43,996 bases of DNA, taken from positions 1 through 43,996 of the forward strand of contig NZ_CALDXR010000011.1 in the NCBI RefSeq assembly GCF_937920985.1. The letters run 5' to 3'. Positions 25,649 to 32,730 of the stretch are shown here, piece by piece (the stretch's first letter is position 1; every line of letters starts with the position of its first letter). The notes under the pieces are model-generated. The model did no database searches, had not been told where the DNA came from, and worked only from the letters and a program-made list of their open reading frames with translations. Position numbers and translations under genes: made by a program. The DNA is from an uncultured Phascolarctobacterium sp. (GTDB lineage Bacteria > Bacillota > Negativicutes > Acidaminococcales > Acidaminococcaceae).

Positions 25649-25901
25649 TATCGAACCCACCCTCTTGAGAGAATTGCATGATTAAATGTGCCGTTGATTC
25701 AATAATTTCCTGATACTTATCTATTTCTTCTTGTGAAAAACCAAATATATCTTCCCACTTATAATCCGGTAAATAGCACGTAGCATGATGAAAGCAATCC
25801 TTGGCATCAGGCTTTTCAATGTAAACTTTTACAGTTCCATCACTGCGCATCTCAGAATGTACAATTTCTGTATTATCGTCTAAGGTTAAAAACGGATACA
25901 T
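25632..25901 (-). CDS. Conserved small partner of the DUF4160 gene
   Basis: This acidic 89-residue protein (YPFLTLDDNTEIVHSEM, CFHHATCYLPDYKWEDIFGF, MQFSQEGGFDNASGF) resembles a conserved hypothetical family I have seen in Firmicutes; I know no function. By position, upstream of and overlapping DUF4160, it takes the place often filled by DUF2442-type partners. AGGAGGGG lies 9 bp before the ATG; a TTG one codon earlier is also possible. Confidence 0.8.
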   Translation of the reverse strand: MYPFLTLDDNTEIVHSEMRSDGTVKVYIEKPDAKDCFHHATCYLPDYKWEDIFGFSQEEIDKYQEIIESTAHLIMQFSQEGGFDNASGF

Positions 25902-26021
25902 CAAAGTAATCCCCTCCTTTTAGTCTAAGTGTACACAAAAGCGTATCAAAAAGCAAGAGAGTTATTCTTTTATCACTGCCAAAAGATACTCTTACCAACA
26001 AAAACGATTATCTCCGGCTTT

Positions 26022-26234
26022 TTATTTAACTCTTTCGCTGTAGCGTCCATGATTATATCTCCCACATACCTGAGTTTTACTACCATCACTACCAATTACA
26101 CAAATACTCTGCGTTTCCCTATCATATGTAAAAATAGGCACATCCATAGCACGCTTCTTTTCTAAAGCAATTTTTACGGCACAATTAGCACGTTTCACAA
26201 CCTGCTCGTCAGAAATATATTTTTGTTGACTCAT
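26022..26234 (-). CDS. Hypothetical 70-residue protein
   Basis: I do not recognise this protein. It has a basic, helical N-terminal half (EQVVKRANCAVKIALEKKRAM) and a beta-hairpin-like second half (PIFTYDRETQSICVIGSDGSK), ending in a basic tail. AAAGGTTGG stands 9 bp before the ATG, and codon usage looks like its neighbours'. It lies alone between the DUF4160 pair and palindromic terminator C; an imperfect hairpin followed by CTTTTT lies downstream at about 25960-26000. Confidence 0.55.
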   Translation of the reverse strand: MSQQKYISDEQVVKRANCAVKIALEKKRAMDVPIFTYDRETQSICVIGSDGSKTQVCGRYNHGRYSERVK

Positions 26235-26318
26235 AAGACACCAACCTTTCTAAACACACTATCCTACTTACATAGTACTGTATTTCAGCAAAAAGTCAAA
26301 ATCTATCTTGCCCACTGC

Positions 26319-26345
26319 AAAAAGAGGACGATACGCACCGTCCTC
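26319..26345 (-). terminator. Palindromic terminator, copy C (variant)
   Basis: A diverged copy of the repeated palindrome (26324-26345). One arm carries GATAC in place of GGTGC, leaving a 7-bp GAGGACG/CGTCCTC stem. TTTTTGC follows on the minus strand. Its first bases overlap the stop codon of the 33-codon ORF. Confidence 0.8.
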
Positions 26346-26445
26346 ATACTTTAATAAAATTATCTATGCTTTCGCTGTAACTTACTCCCTTGGGCTTTTC
26401 CAAAGAAATTCTATCAGGTATAGATTCAAAATGACCAGTTAGCAT
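26344..26445 (-). CDS. Candidate 33-residue small protein
   Basis: The reading frame starts MLTGHFESIPDRISLEKPKG and ends in DNFIKV. GAGGTG stands 4 bp before the ATG, a good ribosome site, directly after the T tract of the terminator hairpin at 26454-26491. No open frame continues beyond it because terminator C covers the stop codon. The protein is unknown to me; it may be a real small protein or a remnant. Its expression would need readthrough of the upstream hairpin, which suggests attenuation. The frame stays open upstream through the hairpin to an ATG in the 46-nt repeat. Confidence 0.45.
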   Translation of the reverse strand: MLTGHFESIPDRISLEKPKGVSYSESIDNFIKV

Positions 26446-26453
26446 CTTACACC

Positions 26454-26600
26454 TCGAAAAAAAGACTTCACTCAATACGAATGAAGTCTTTAACATTTGA
26501 ACTTGACTATATTTTAGTTGCATGTCAAGCAGCAACAAACATTTGAACTTGACTATATTTTAGTTGCATGTCAAGCAGCAACAAACAGGACTATGCCTTT
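26454..26600 (-). ncRNA. Candidate structured small RNA or attenuator leader
   Basis: A strong promoter (26607-26635) is followed by two perfect 46-nt tandem units (26538-26583, then 26492-26537) and a 10-bp perfect hairpin (26461-26470 with 26482-26491) with seven Ts. The predicted transcript is about 147 nt. Each unit can fold in two exclusive ways: GTTGC with GCAAC, or CTTGAC with GTCAAG. Each also contains an ATG-started frame reading MQLKYSQVQM. In the promoter-proximal unit it stops after FVAA; in the distal unit it runs on through the hairpin. Whether this is a stand-alone RNA or the leader of the 33-codon ORF cannot be decided here. Confidence 0.65.
26492..26583. repeat. Perfect tandem duplication of a 46-bp unit
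   Basis: Two adjacent copies of a 46-bp unit (26492-26537 and 26538-26583), beginning AACATTTGAACTTGACTATA on the plus strand, are identical by eye. They lie wholly inside the predicted transcript between promoter and terminator. Confidence 0.93.
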
Positions 26601-26606
26601 ATCTAT

Positions 26607-26635
26607 AGTATAAAGGCAAATCTTTAATCTGTCAA
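26607..26635 (-). promoter_or_regulatory. Promoter of the candidate small RNA
   Basis: On the minus strand a perfect TTGACA (26635-26630) and TATACT (26612-26607) are 17 bp apart, placing the start point near 26600. Confidence 0.8.
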
Positions 26636-26661
26636 GAAACCTTTCTTCCCCAACGCACTGC

Positions 26662-26688
26662 AAAAAGAGGACGGTGCGCACCGTCCTC
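26662..26688 (-). terminator. Palindromic terminator, copy D (after ompM1)
   Basis: The perfect 22-bp palindrome (26667-26688) again, followed by TTTTTGC on the minus strand, 56 bp past the stop codon of the first porin gene. Confidence 0.9.
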
Positions 26689-26744
26689 TCTTCATTTATG
26701 CATATGCGATTTTTTGCTTTTCAGCGGATTGACGTAAAGTCAGA

Positions 26745-27956
26745 TTAGAAGCTGAATACTACTTGGCTCCACAGAGTTTGAGCGTCGGTATCTTTGCCTG
26801 CTTCTTTGGTTTCCAGATCATAGTAGGTTACACCTGCTACGATGTTTTTAGCCAGTGCATAGTTAGCGCTTACGCTGTAGCCTTTGAAGCCTTCATCGAA
26901 GTATACGCCATCCATGGTGTGAGCAACAAAGGTGCCCATGCCTTGATCATAATAGGTAGCGCTCAGGCCCCAGGAACCAGCTTGAGCAGCTTTAGCGCCT
27001 TTGTAAGCCAAGGTTGCTACATAGCCGTCATCGTCAACGCCGGCTTTGTCATAGTCGGATTTAATGTAGTTGCCGGACAATTTCAGGTCTTTAGCCAGGT
27101 CAAAGCCCAGGCCTACAGTCCAGATTTTATCGTCGTCAGCAGTTTTAGCAACGTTATCGAATCTGTAGTAAGCTGCATTTGCATCAACAGCACCCAGTTT
27201 AGCAGCCAATTCTGCATAAGCAAAGTCTTTGTTTTCGTTAGCCAGCGCTTCAACGCCAGTTGCTTTGCCGTAGCCAGCAGTCATTTTAACGTCTTTGCCA
27301 TAGGAAACTTGAACACCGTCCATACGGTTATCATGGATGTTACCGCCGGTGATATCGGTTTTGTTGTAACGGCCAGCTTGAACAGCCAAACCACCCAATT
27401 TACCATTTACATAAGCACGTTGGAAGTTAATGTCCTCTTCGCCTTTGTTGGCTTTATCATTGGTGAAGAATTCTTGACCACGGAACATAGCGGTGTAAGT
27501 CCAGTCATCGTTTACTTGACCAGTTACCCAAATATCGGAACGCAGACGGCCTTGATGGTTGGTGGTGTTACCTTCGCCCAGTTTGTCTCCATCATAGGAA
27601 GCATAGGAAGCTTTGATGGTACCGGTGATTTTAACGTTGTCAGCTTTTTTCTCCAGGTTAGCTACGCGAACGCCCAGGTTGTCCAATTCGTCAGCGAATT
27701 CAGCAGCCAGTTTGTCAACGTTAGCGCCTTTTGCCATTGCTTTTGCAACGATTTGAGCCATTTCATAACGAGTCATCAGCTTGTCGCCACCGAAGGTGGT
27801 GTCGCCGTAGCCTTCAACTACGCCAGCAGCAGCCAGCTTGTTGATGCTGTCATATGCCCAGTGGCCAGCAGGTACATCAGAGAACGGATTTGCAGCATAA
27901 GCAGAAGCGGTTACGCCCAGTGCCATAGCCATAGCGAGTACTAAGGATTTTTTCAT
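26745..27956 (-). CDS. ompM: OmpM-type SLH-domain porin 1
   Basis: This 403-residue precursor has a signal peptide (MKKSLVLAMAMALG...AYA, residues 1-21), one SLH domain (NPFSDVPAGHWAYDSINKLA through MTRYEMAQIVAKAMA, about 23-76), a coiled-coil stalk (about 80-110) and a beta-barrel of aromatic-rich strands ending VVFSF. The terminal Phe is a barrel-assembly signal. In Negativicutes such proteins tether the outer membrane to polyaminated peptidoglycan through the SLH domain and serve as general porins. The ATG at 27956 follows GAGGAGG. Its first ~110 codons and leader are identical in DNA to those of the second copy. Confidence 0.95.
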   Translation of the reverse strand: MKKSLVLAMAMALGVTASAYAANPFSDVPAGHWAYDSINKLAAAGVVEGYGDTTFGGDKLMTRYEMAQIVAKAMAKGANVDKLAAEFADELDNLGVRVANLEKKADNVKITGTIKASYASYDGDKLGEGNTTNHQGRLRSDIWVTGQVNDDWTYTAMFRGQEFFTNDKANKGEEDINFQRAYVNGKLGGLAVQAGRYNKTDITGGNIHDNRMDGVQVSYGKDVKMTAGYGKATGVEALANENKDFAYAELAAKLGAVDANAAYYRFDNVAKTADDDKIWTVGLGFDLAKDLKLSGNYIKSDYDKAGVDDDGYVATLAYKGAKAAQAGSWGLSATYYDQGMGTFVAHTMDGVYFDEGFKGYSVSANYALAKNIVAGVTYYDLETKEAGKDTDAQTLWSQVVFSF

Positions 27957-28113
27957 TGTTGTTTCCTCCTCAGGAAGTAGCAGTATTATCAAACTGCTCA
28001 TAATTTATTTTTACAAATCATCTTCCGGAGCCGCCAACAAATTCCGCTCAAGAGTTGCCTTGTTTCCTCTGTCATCCTTTGCCGGTTTTTCCTTCGCAAT
28101 GATTTATAAAGCA
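27622..28113 (-). repeat. 492-bp direct repeat, copy 1 (5' part of ompM1)
   Basis: The DNA from the end of the coiled coil back through the SLH domain, signal peptide, ribosome site and most of the 5' leader reads identical to 29377-29868 at a constant offset of 1,755 bp. Sequence identity stops sharply at both ends: at the start of the barrel, and just inside the promoter-proximal hairpin. Confidence 0.93.
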
Positions 28114-28120
28114 TGTTAAC

Positions 28121-28187
28121 GGCAAGTAAAGTATCTAAATTTACTTGCCAATGATTGCATTATACCATACAACAACGCAGAGCGCAA
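28121..28187 (-). promoter_or_regulatory. Promoter and 5'-terminal hairpin of ompM1
   Basis: On the minus strand TTGCGC (28187-28182) and TATAAT (28164-28159) are 17 bp apart, with an extended TGG-TATAAT. The start point near 28152 is followed at once by a perfect 10-bp hairpin (28149-28140 with 28130-28121). The leader is about 195 nt, long enough for post-transcriptional control. Confidence 0.8.
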
Positions 28188-28415
28188 ATGTTTTTATTGT
28201 TTTTTCTTAACACTATTCCCATATCATTCTGTTCTACATGTATACTCTTAGGCTTCTTTTGTTATTCTACAGTAGCACGTATTAGTTGTATTGCTTTAAA
28301 AGAATATTTACCTAAATCAGTTTCTGATGTATTTATCAGCTTCTCCATTTCTGTGTAAATAAAAAAAGCATTAGAATACTAAATGAATTTTAGCCTTGCA
28401 ATGCTTATAAAAATG
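28188..28415. other. Intergenic stretch between the two porin genes
   Basis: This gap lies upstream of the ompM1 promoter and downstream of the ompM2 terminator. It is AT-rich; I see no gene, no ribosome site followed by a plausible frame, and no repeat in it. Confidence 0.6.
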
Positions 28416-28439
28416 AGAGCTGCCCAAAAGGACAGCTCT
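28416..28439 (-). terminator. Terminator of ompM2
   Basis: A stem of AGAGCTG (28416-28422) with CAGCTCT (28433-28439), extended by CC/GG pairs, is followed on the minus strand by CATTTTTAT. It lies 40 bp past the stop codon and differs from the palindromic terminator used after ompM1. Confidence 0.8.
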
Positions 28440-28478
28440 GCACCATTTTACAATTTGCAAATGTAATTATGTGTTAAA

Positions 28479-29711
28479 TTAGAATTTAAATACTACAGAA
28501 GACCACAAAGTCTTATCGGTTTTTTCTTCTTGAGTTTTATCTTTCAGATCGTAGTATTCTACGCTACCAATAATGTTTTTAGCAAGAGTTACATCCAAGC
28601 CAACGCCATAACCTTTGAAACCATCGGTTAAGTAGCTTCCGCTAGCATTACCGTTCATGGTATGAGCGATTACAGTACCAGCTGCTTGATCATAATATTT
28701 AGCCCAAACACCATAGGAGCCAGCTTGTTTAGCTTTTGCGCCTTTGAAGTTCAAACCAACAACATAACCATCGTCATCAATAGAGGTGCGACCTACTTTA
28801 TCCAGGTCAGATTTCAGATACAAGCCAGACAAGGTCAGATCTTGTGCAAGCGGGAATGCTACACCTGCAGTCCATACATTAGTATCGTTATAGCTCAGGT
28901 TTTTTACATCTTCAACTTTGTAGTAACCAACATGTGCATTTACTACACCAATTTTGCTGGACAGAACGCCATAAGTCATGGTATCAGCAGCAGAAGTACC
29001 TGCAGAAGTACCACTAGTAGCTTTATTGGAAACCTTTGCATAGCCGGCGGTCAGTTTTACGTCCTTGCCATAGGAAGCAACAACGCCATCAGCACGACCA
29101 TCGAAGAAGTTACCATCTTCAAGGAATTCTGCATAACGACCAGCAGTTACATTTACACCGCCCAGTTTACCAGTTACAAATGCACGTTGGAAAGAGGTAT
29201 CCTCTTCACCAGCATTGTTATGGCTGAACTTTTGGAGATTTTCCAACATACCGGTATAAGACCAGTCATCATTAATAGCGCCATTAATGAAGATACGAGA
29301 ACGCATTTGGGAACTATTATTGCCATTATCAGCTTTTTTGTCACCGCTATATTCAAAATGACGGAAACGAACTTCGCCGGTGATTTTAACGTTGTCAGCT
29401 TTTTTCTCCAGGTTAGCTACGCGAACGCCCAGGTTGTCCAATTCGTCAGCGAATTCAGCAGCCAGTTTGTCAACGTTAGCGCCTTTTGCCATTGCTTTTG
29501 CAACGATTTGAGCCATTTCATAACGAGTCATCAGCTTGTCGCCACCGAAGGTGGTGTCGCCGTAGCCTTCAACTACGCCAGCAGCAGCCAGCTTGTTGAT
29601 GCTGTCATATGCCCAGTGGCCAGCAGGTACATCAGAGAACGGATTTGCAGCATAAGCAGAAGCGGTTACGCCCAGTGCCATAGCCATAGCGAGTACTAAG
29701 GATTTTTTCAT
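28479..29711 (-). CDS. ompM: OmpM-type SLH-domain porin 2
   Basis: This 410-residue precursor has the same signal peptide, SLH domain and coiled coil as the first porin, identical for the first ~111 residues. The barrel is strongly different (VRFRHFEYSGDKK, then RAFVTGKLGGVNVTAGRY) and ends VVFKF. Both barrels keep landmarks such as DDWxYT, EDxxFQRA and the YYDxA-GTxxAHTM region, so they are paralogues rather than unrelated. The start at 29711 follows GAGGAGG. The gene has its own promoter and terminator and is not co-transcribed with the first. Confidence 0.95.
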   Translation of the reverse strand: MKKSLVLAMAMALGVTASAYAANPFSDVPAGHWAYDSINKLAAAGVVEGYGDTTFGGDKLMTRYEMAQIVAKAMAKGANVDKLAAEFADELDNLGVRVANLEKKADNVKITGEVRFRHFEYSGDKKADNGNNSSQMRSRIFINGAINDDWSYTGMLENLQKFSHNNAGEEDTSFQRAFVTGKLGGVNVTAGRYAEFLEDGNFFDGRADGVVASYGKDVKLTAGYAKVSNKATSGTSAGTSAADTMTYGVLSSKIGVVNAHVGYYKVEDVKNLSYNDTNVWTAGVAFPLAQDLTLSGLYLKSDLDKVGRTSIDDDGYVVGLNFKGAKAKQAGSYGVWAKYYDQAAGTVIAHTMNGNASGSYLTDGFKGYGVGLDVTLAKNIIGSVEYYDLKDKTQEEKTDKTLWSSVVFKF

Positions 29712-29868
29712 TGTTGTTTCCTCCTCAGGAAGTAGCAGTATTATCAAACTGCTCATAATTTATTTTTACAAATCATCTTCCGGAGCCGCCAACAAATTCC
29801 GCTCAAGAGTTGCCTTGTTTCCTCTGTCATCCTTTGCCGGTTTTTCCTTCGCAATGATTTATAAAGCA
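29377..29868 (-). repeat. 492-bp direct repeat, copy 2 (5' part of ompM2)
   Basis: The partner of 27622-28113. Synonymous positions are identical too, so either the copying is recent or the two are kept alike by gene conversion. Confidence 0.93.
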
Positions 29869-29942
29869 ATATGTATCAGTAAGAGTATATGCTCATTCAT
29901 TACCGATAGTTGAATTATACCATGTGCCAAATCAGAGCGCAA
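29868..29942 (-). promoter_or_regulatory. Promoter and 5'-terminal hairpin of ompM2
   Basis: On the minus strand TTGCGC (29942-29937) and TATAAT (29919-29914) are 17 bp apart. The TTGCGCTCTG start and TGGTATAAT end are shared with ompM1, while the spacer differs. The RNA would begin with a 9-bp hairpin, TATCGGTAA with TTACTGATA, including one G-U pair: the same design as ompM1 with a different sequence. Confidence 0.75.
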
Positions 29943-30090
29943 GCTTTTTTTGTTAATCACTTATTGTTTTTACGTGCATTTTACTCTATTATTACACTTA
30001 GCTTTTAGATGTAAACATTACTGTTTTCCAAGTGTATATAATTTTCGAAAAAGTATAATTACATTTTGCATAAGTTGGCTTCAGCGCAAC

Positions 30091-30122
30091 AAAAAAGCTG
30101 CTGCAGCTAATGCTGCAGCAGC
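30091..30122 (-). terminator. Terminator of hppA
   Basis: A perfect 11-bp stem of GCTGCTGCAGC with GCTGCAGCAGC and a 4-nt loop (30097-30122), followed on the minus strand by TTTTTTG, lies 25 bp past the hppA stop codon. Confidence 0.93.
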
Positions 30123-30146
30123 GTGGATTATAGCTTAACTATAAAA

Positions 30147-32159
30147 TTATTTGAACAGGCCAAGCAGGATACCGCCATTTGCTGCTAGTACAGGAGCAAA
30201 TACCAGGGATACAATGGTCATCAGTTTGATCAGGATGTTCATTGCAGGTCCGGAAGTATCTTTGAACGGGTCACCTACGGTATCGCCTACAACGGTTGCG
30301 TCATGCACCGGAGTGTGTTTACGGCCGGAAGCTTCTACGAACTTCTTAGCGTTATCCCATGCACCGCCGGCGTTAGCCATCAGGATTGCAACCAGTACGC
30401 CGGAAGCCAGAGAGCCGCCAATCAGGCCGCCCAGAGCTTCAGTACCGAACAGGAAGCCAACCAGCAAAGGAGCAACGATAGCGATTACACCAGGCATAAT
30501 CATCTCGTGCAGAGCAGCTGCGGTGGAGATGTCTACGCATTTTTGGTAGTCAGCTTTAGCTTTGCCTTCCAGCAGGCCGGGGATTTCGTGGAATTGACGA
30601 CGAACTTCCTCGATCATCTGGTAAGCAGCTTTACCAACAGATTCCATGGTCATAGCACCGAATACGAACGGCAGGGTTGCACCGATGAACAGACCAATCA
30701 GGGTTACAGGGTTCAGCAGGTCGATTGCTTTCAGGCCTACAGTGTGTGCATAAGCAGAGAACAGAGCCAGAGCAGTCAGAGCAGCGGAACCGATAGCGAA
30801 GCCTTTACCGATAGCAGCGGTGGTGTTACCAACGGAGTCCAGGGTATCGGTGATTTCACGTACTTCAGGAGGCAGCTCGGACATTTCTGCGATACCACCA
30901 GCGTTATCAGCGATAGGACCATAAGCGTCAACTGCTACGGTCAGACCGGTGGTGGACAGCATACCAACTGCAGCCAGGGAGATACCGAACAGGCCCATGC
31001 CTGCATCTTTAGCACCACCCATGGTGAAGAATGCCAGGATTACACCAACGCAGATGAAGATCATCGGCAGGAAGGTGGAATACATGCCAACAGCCAGACC
31101 GGAGATGATGGTGGTTGCCGGACCGGTTTCGGATTGCTCAGCAATCTTCTTAACGGAAGCATAATCAGCAGAGGTGTAGATTTCGGTGATTTTACCGATT
31201 AACAGGCCAACTACCAGACCGGAAGCAATAGCTACGAATGCAGCAGTGTTACCGAAGATGGAAGTGGACAGGTAGTAAGCAGCAGCAATTACGATTACGC
31301 CGCCAACATAGGTACCATGGTTCAGAGCAGCCTGCGGGTTGGTGGATTTGCTGCTGCGAGCATAGAATACACCGATTAGGGAAGCAATGATACCAGCGAA
31401 AGCCAGCTCGAATACGAACATAATGCCTTCGCCACCCGGATATGCAACAGCACCCAGGGTAATAGCGGAGATGATAGCACCTACATAGGATTCGAACAAG
31501 TCTGCGCCCATGCCTGCAACGTCGCCTACGTTATCGCCTACGTTATCAGCGATGGTAGCCGGGTTACGCGGGTCATCTTCAGGCAGACCTTCTTCAACTT
31601 TACCTACCAGGTCAGCGCCAACGTCAGCAGCTTTGGTGTAGATACCGCCGCCAACACGAGCGAACAATGCAATGGAGCTTGCGCCCAGACCGAAGCCGGT
31701 AACGATATCAATGTTGCCGAACAGCATGTAAGCAGCAGCAACACCAACGATACCCAGACCAACAACGCCCAGACCCATAACAGCACCGCCGGAGAAAGCA
31801 ATTTTCAGAGCTTCCGGCATACCGCCATGTTGAGCAGCTGCAGCAGTACGAACGTTAGCTTTGGTAGCAACGGTCATACCAATGTAGCCAGCACATACGG
31901 AGAATACTGCACCTGCAACGAAGCATACTGCAGTAAGCGGAGATAAGAACATAGAAATTACGATAGCAACTACGATTACGAAAGCAGACAGTGCTTTGTA
32001 TTCGCGGAACAGGAACGCCATAGCGCCCTCATGGATGTAACCGGCAATTTCCTGCATACGTGCTGTACCAGCAGGAGCCTTACCGATTGCGCTGCTCAGC
32101 ATCAGTGCAACTGCGAGTGCAATGAGGCCGACAACAATGGAGATCATTAAGAAATTCAA
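30147..32159 (-). CDS. hppA: Membrane-bound ion-pumping pyrophosphatase
   Basis: This 670-residue protein of about 16 membrane helices couples hydrolysis of pyrophosphate to ion export. Hallmarks are the substrate-site motif DNVGDNVGDVAGMGADLFESYVG (split near residues 205-230), GGGIYTKAADVGADLVGKVE, and the C-terminal GDTVGDPFKDTSGPA. GNTTAAIGKGF, with Ala rather than Lys, marks the K+-dependent class. The Glu directly in DLFES (one turn earlier than in plant H+ pumps) is the arrangement known from Na+-pumping enzymes, so Na+ transport is likely but inferred. The start is TTG at 32159, 8 bp after AAGGGG; an ATG four codons in is possible. Confidence 0.95.
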   Translation of the reverse strand: MNFLMISIVVGLIALAVALMLSSAIGKAPAGTARMQEIAGYIHEGAMAFLFREYKALSAFVIVVAIVISMFLSPLTAVCFVAGAVFSVCAGYIGMTVATKANVRTAAAAQHGGMPEALKIAFSGGAVMGLGVVGLGIVGVAAAYMLFGNIDIVTGFGLGASSIALFARVGGGIYTKAADVGADLVGKVEEGLPEDDPRNPATIADNVGDNVGDVAGMGADLFESYVGAIISAITLGAVAYPGGEGIMFVFELAFAGIIASLIGVFYARSSKSTNPQAALNHGTYVGGVIVIAAAYYLSTSIFGNTAAFVAIASGLVVGLLIGKITEIYTSADYASVKKIAEQSETGPATTIISGLAVGMYSTFLPMIFICVGVILAFFTMGGAKDAGMGLFGISLAAVGMLSTTGLTVAVDAYGPIADNAGGIAEMSELPPEVREITDTLDSVGNTTAAIGKGFAIGSAALTALALFSAYAHTVGLKAIDLLNPVTLIGLFIGATLPFVFGAMTMESVGKAAYQMIEEVRRQFHEIPGLLEGKAKADYQKCVDISTAAALHEMIMPGVIAIVAPLLVGFLFGTEALGGLIGGSLASGVLVAILMANAGGAWDNAKKFVEASGRKHTPVHDATVVGDTVGDPFKDTSGPAMNILIKLMTIVSLVFAPVLAANGGILLGLFK

Positions 32160-32200
32160 GACCCAAACCCCTTTCTTTTTATAAAAAAATTTAAAATTTT

Positions 32201-32220
32201 AAGAGTGCAGTTGCACTCTT
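32201..32220 (-). terminator. Hairpin between secG and hppA
   Basis: A 20-bp near-perfect palindrome (AAGAGTGCA with TGCACTCTT) is followed on the minus strand by AAAATTTTAAATTTTTTT. It probably ends the secG transcript, perhaps incompletely; its T tract is interrupted. Confidence 0.6.
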
Positions 32221-32262
32221 GGTAACATGATGAGTGCGACAAACAGGAAAATCCCGTCAGTC

Positions 32263-32493
32263 TTAAGCGTTGATTTTTGCCAGCGCCAAAGTAATAACAG
32301 CAAATGCAACACCCAAAACAATCGTAGCCTTCGCCATGACTGTATCAAGATCATTGCCCTTGCCAAAAAAAGCACCGTCACTGCCGCCGAAAGTACTGCC
32401 CATACCGCCGCCTTTTCCGGACTGCAGCAGAACTGCGCCAATGAGTGCTATGCAAACGATAACTTCAAGAACCATCAAGACAGTTTCAATCAC
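32263..32493 (-). CDS. secG: SecG, preprotein translocase subunit
   Basis: The 76-residue SecG has two membrane helices (VLMVLEVIVCIALIGAVLLQ and ATIVLGVAFAVITLALA). They flank the conserved cytoplasmic loop LLQSGKGGGMGSTFGGSDG. It assists SecYE-dependent protein export. The start is GTG at 32493, 7 bp after GAGGAGGT; an ATG-like longer reading to 32523 would put the ribosome site inside the gene. Confidence 0.95.
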   Translation of the reverse strand: MIETVLMVLEVIVCIALIGAVLLQSGKGGGMGSTFGGSDGAFFGKGNDLDTVMAKATIVLGVAFAVITLALAKINA

Positions 32494-32623
32494 AGAGCTT
32501 ACCTCCTCATATTTTTGTACCATAGTATTTTACCATAAAGCCAATTATAAAGCTAGTATTTTTTTCACAGATTATTTTATATTATATTTGCTACTACTCT
32601 TTCCAGCGAGAAAATGGTAAATT

Positions 32624-32710
32624 ATGGCAGAATTTGCTCAATCTCTTATTCTTTCTGCTATGGCAGGTATAATCAGCTATTATATTTGCAAATGGTTAGA
32701 CCGAAAATAG
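32624..32710 (+). CDS. 28-residue hydrophobic peptide, type I toxin-like
   Basis: This short frame reads MAEFAQSLILSAMAGIISYY and ends ICKWLDRK. It has one hydrophobic segment followed by a Cys-Lys-Trp-Leu-Asp-Arg basic end. Small Firmicute peptides ending in (Y)YICKWLDR are familiar to me, but I know no proven function; the form is like type I toxins. A stop codon lies two codons upstream in frame, so the ATG is fixed. The ribosome site is weak (GAG 14-16 bp upstream). It is the only plus-strand gene in the window and ends 20 bp before a bidirectional terminator shared with eno. Confidence 0.55.
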   Translation: MAEFAQSLILSAMAGIISYYICKWLDRK

Positions 32711-32730
32711 CGCACAGTCAGCTTAAAATG

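Noticed and set aside
24609..26688. Integron-like cassette array with palindromes as attC sites
   Set aside because: The palindromes lack the GTTRRRY core and paired L/R boxes of attC, each is followed by a T tract as in a terminator, and no integrase is present.
27622..28113. Phase-variable invertible promoter between the porin genes
   Set aside because: The 492-bp copies are direct repeats, not inverted, and no recombinase gene is visible, so inversion is not expected; deletion or gene conversion is.
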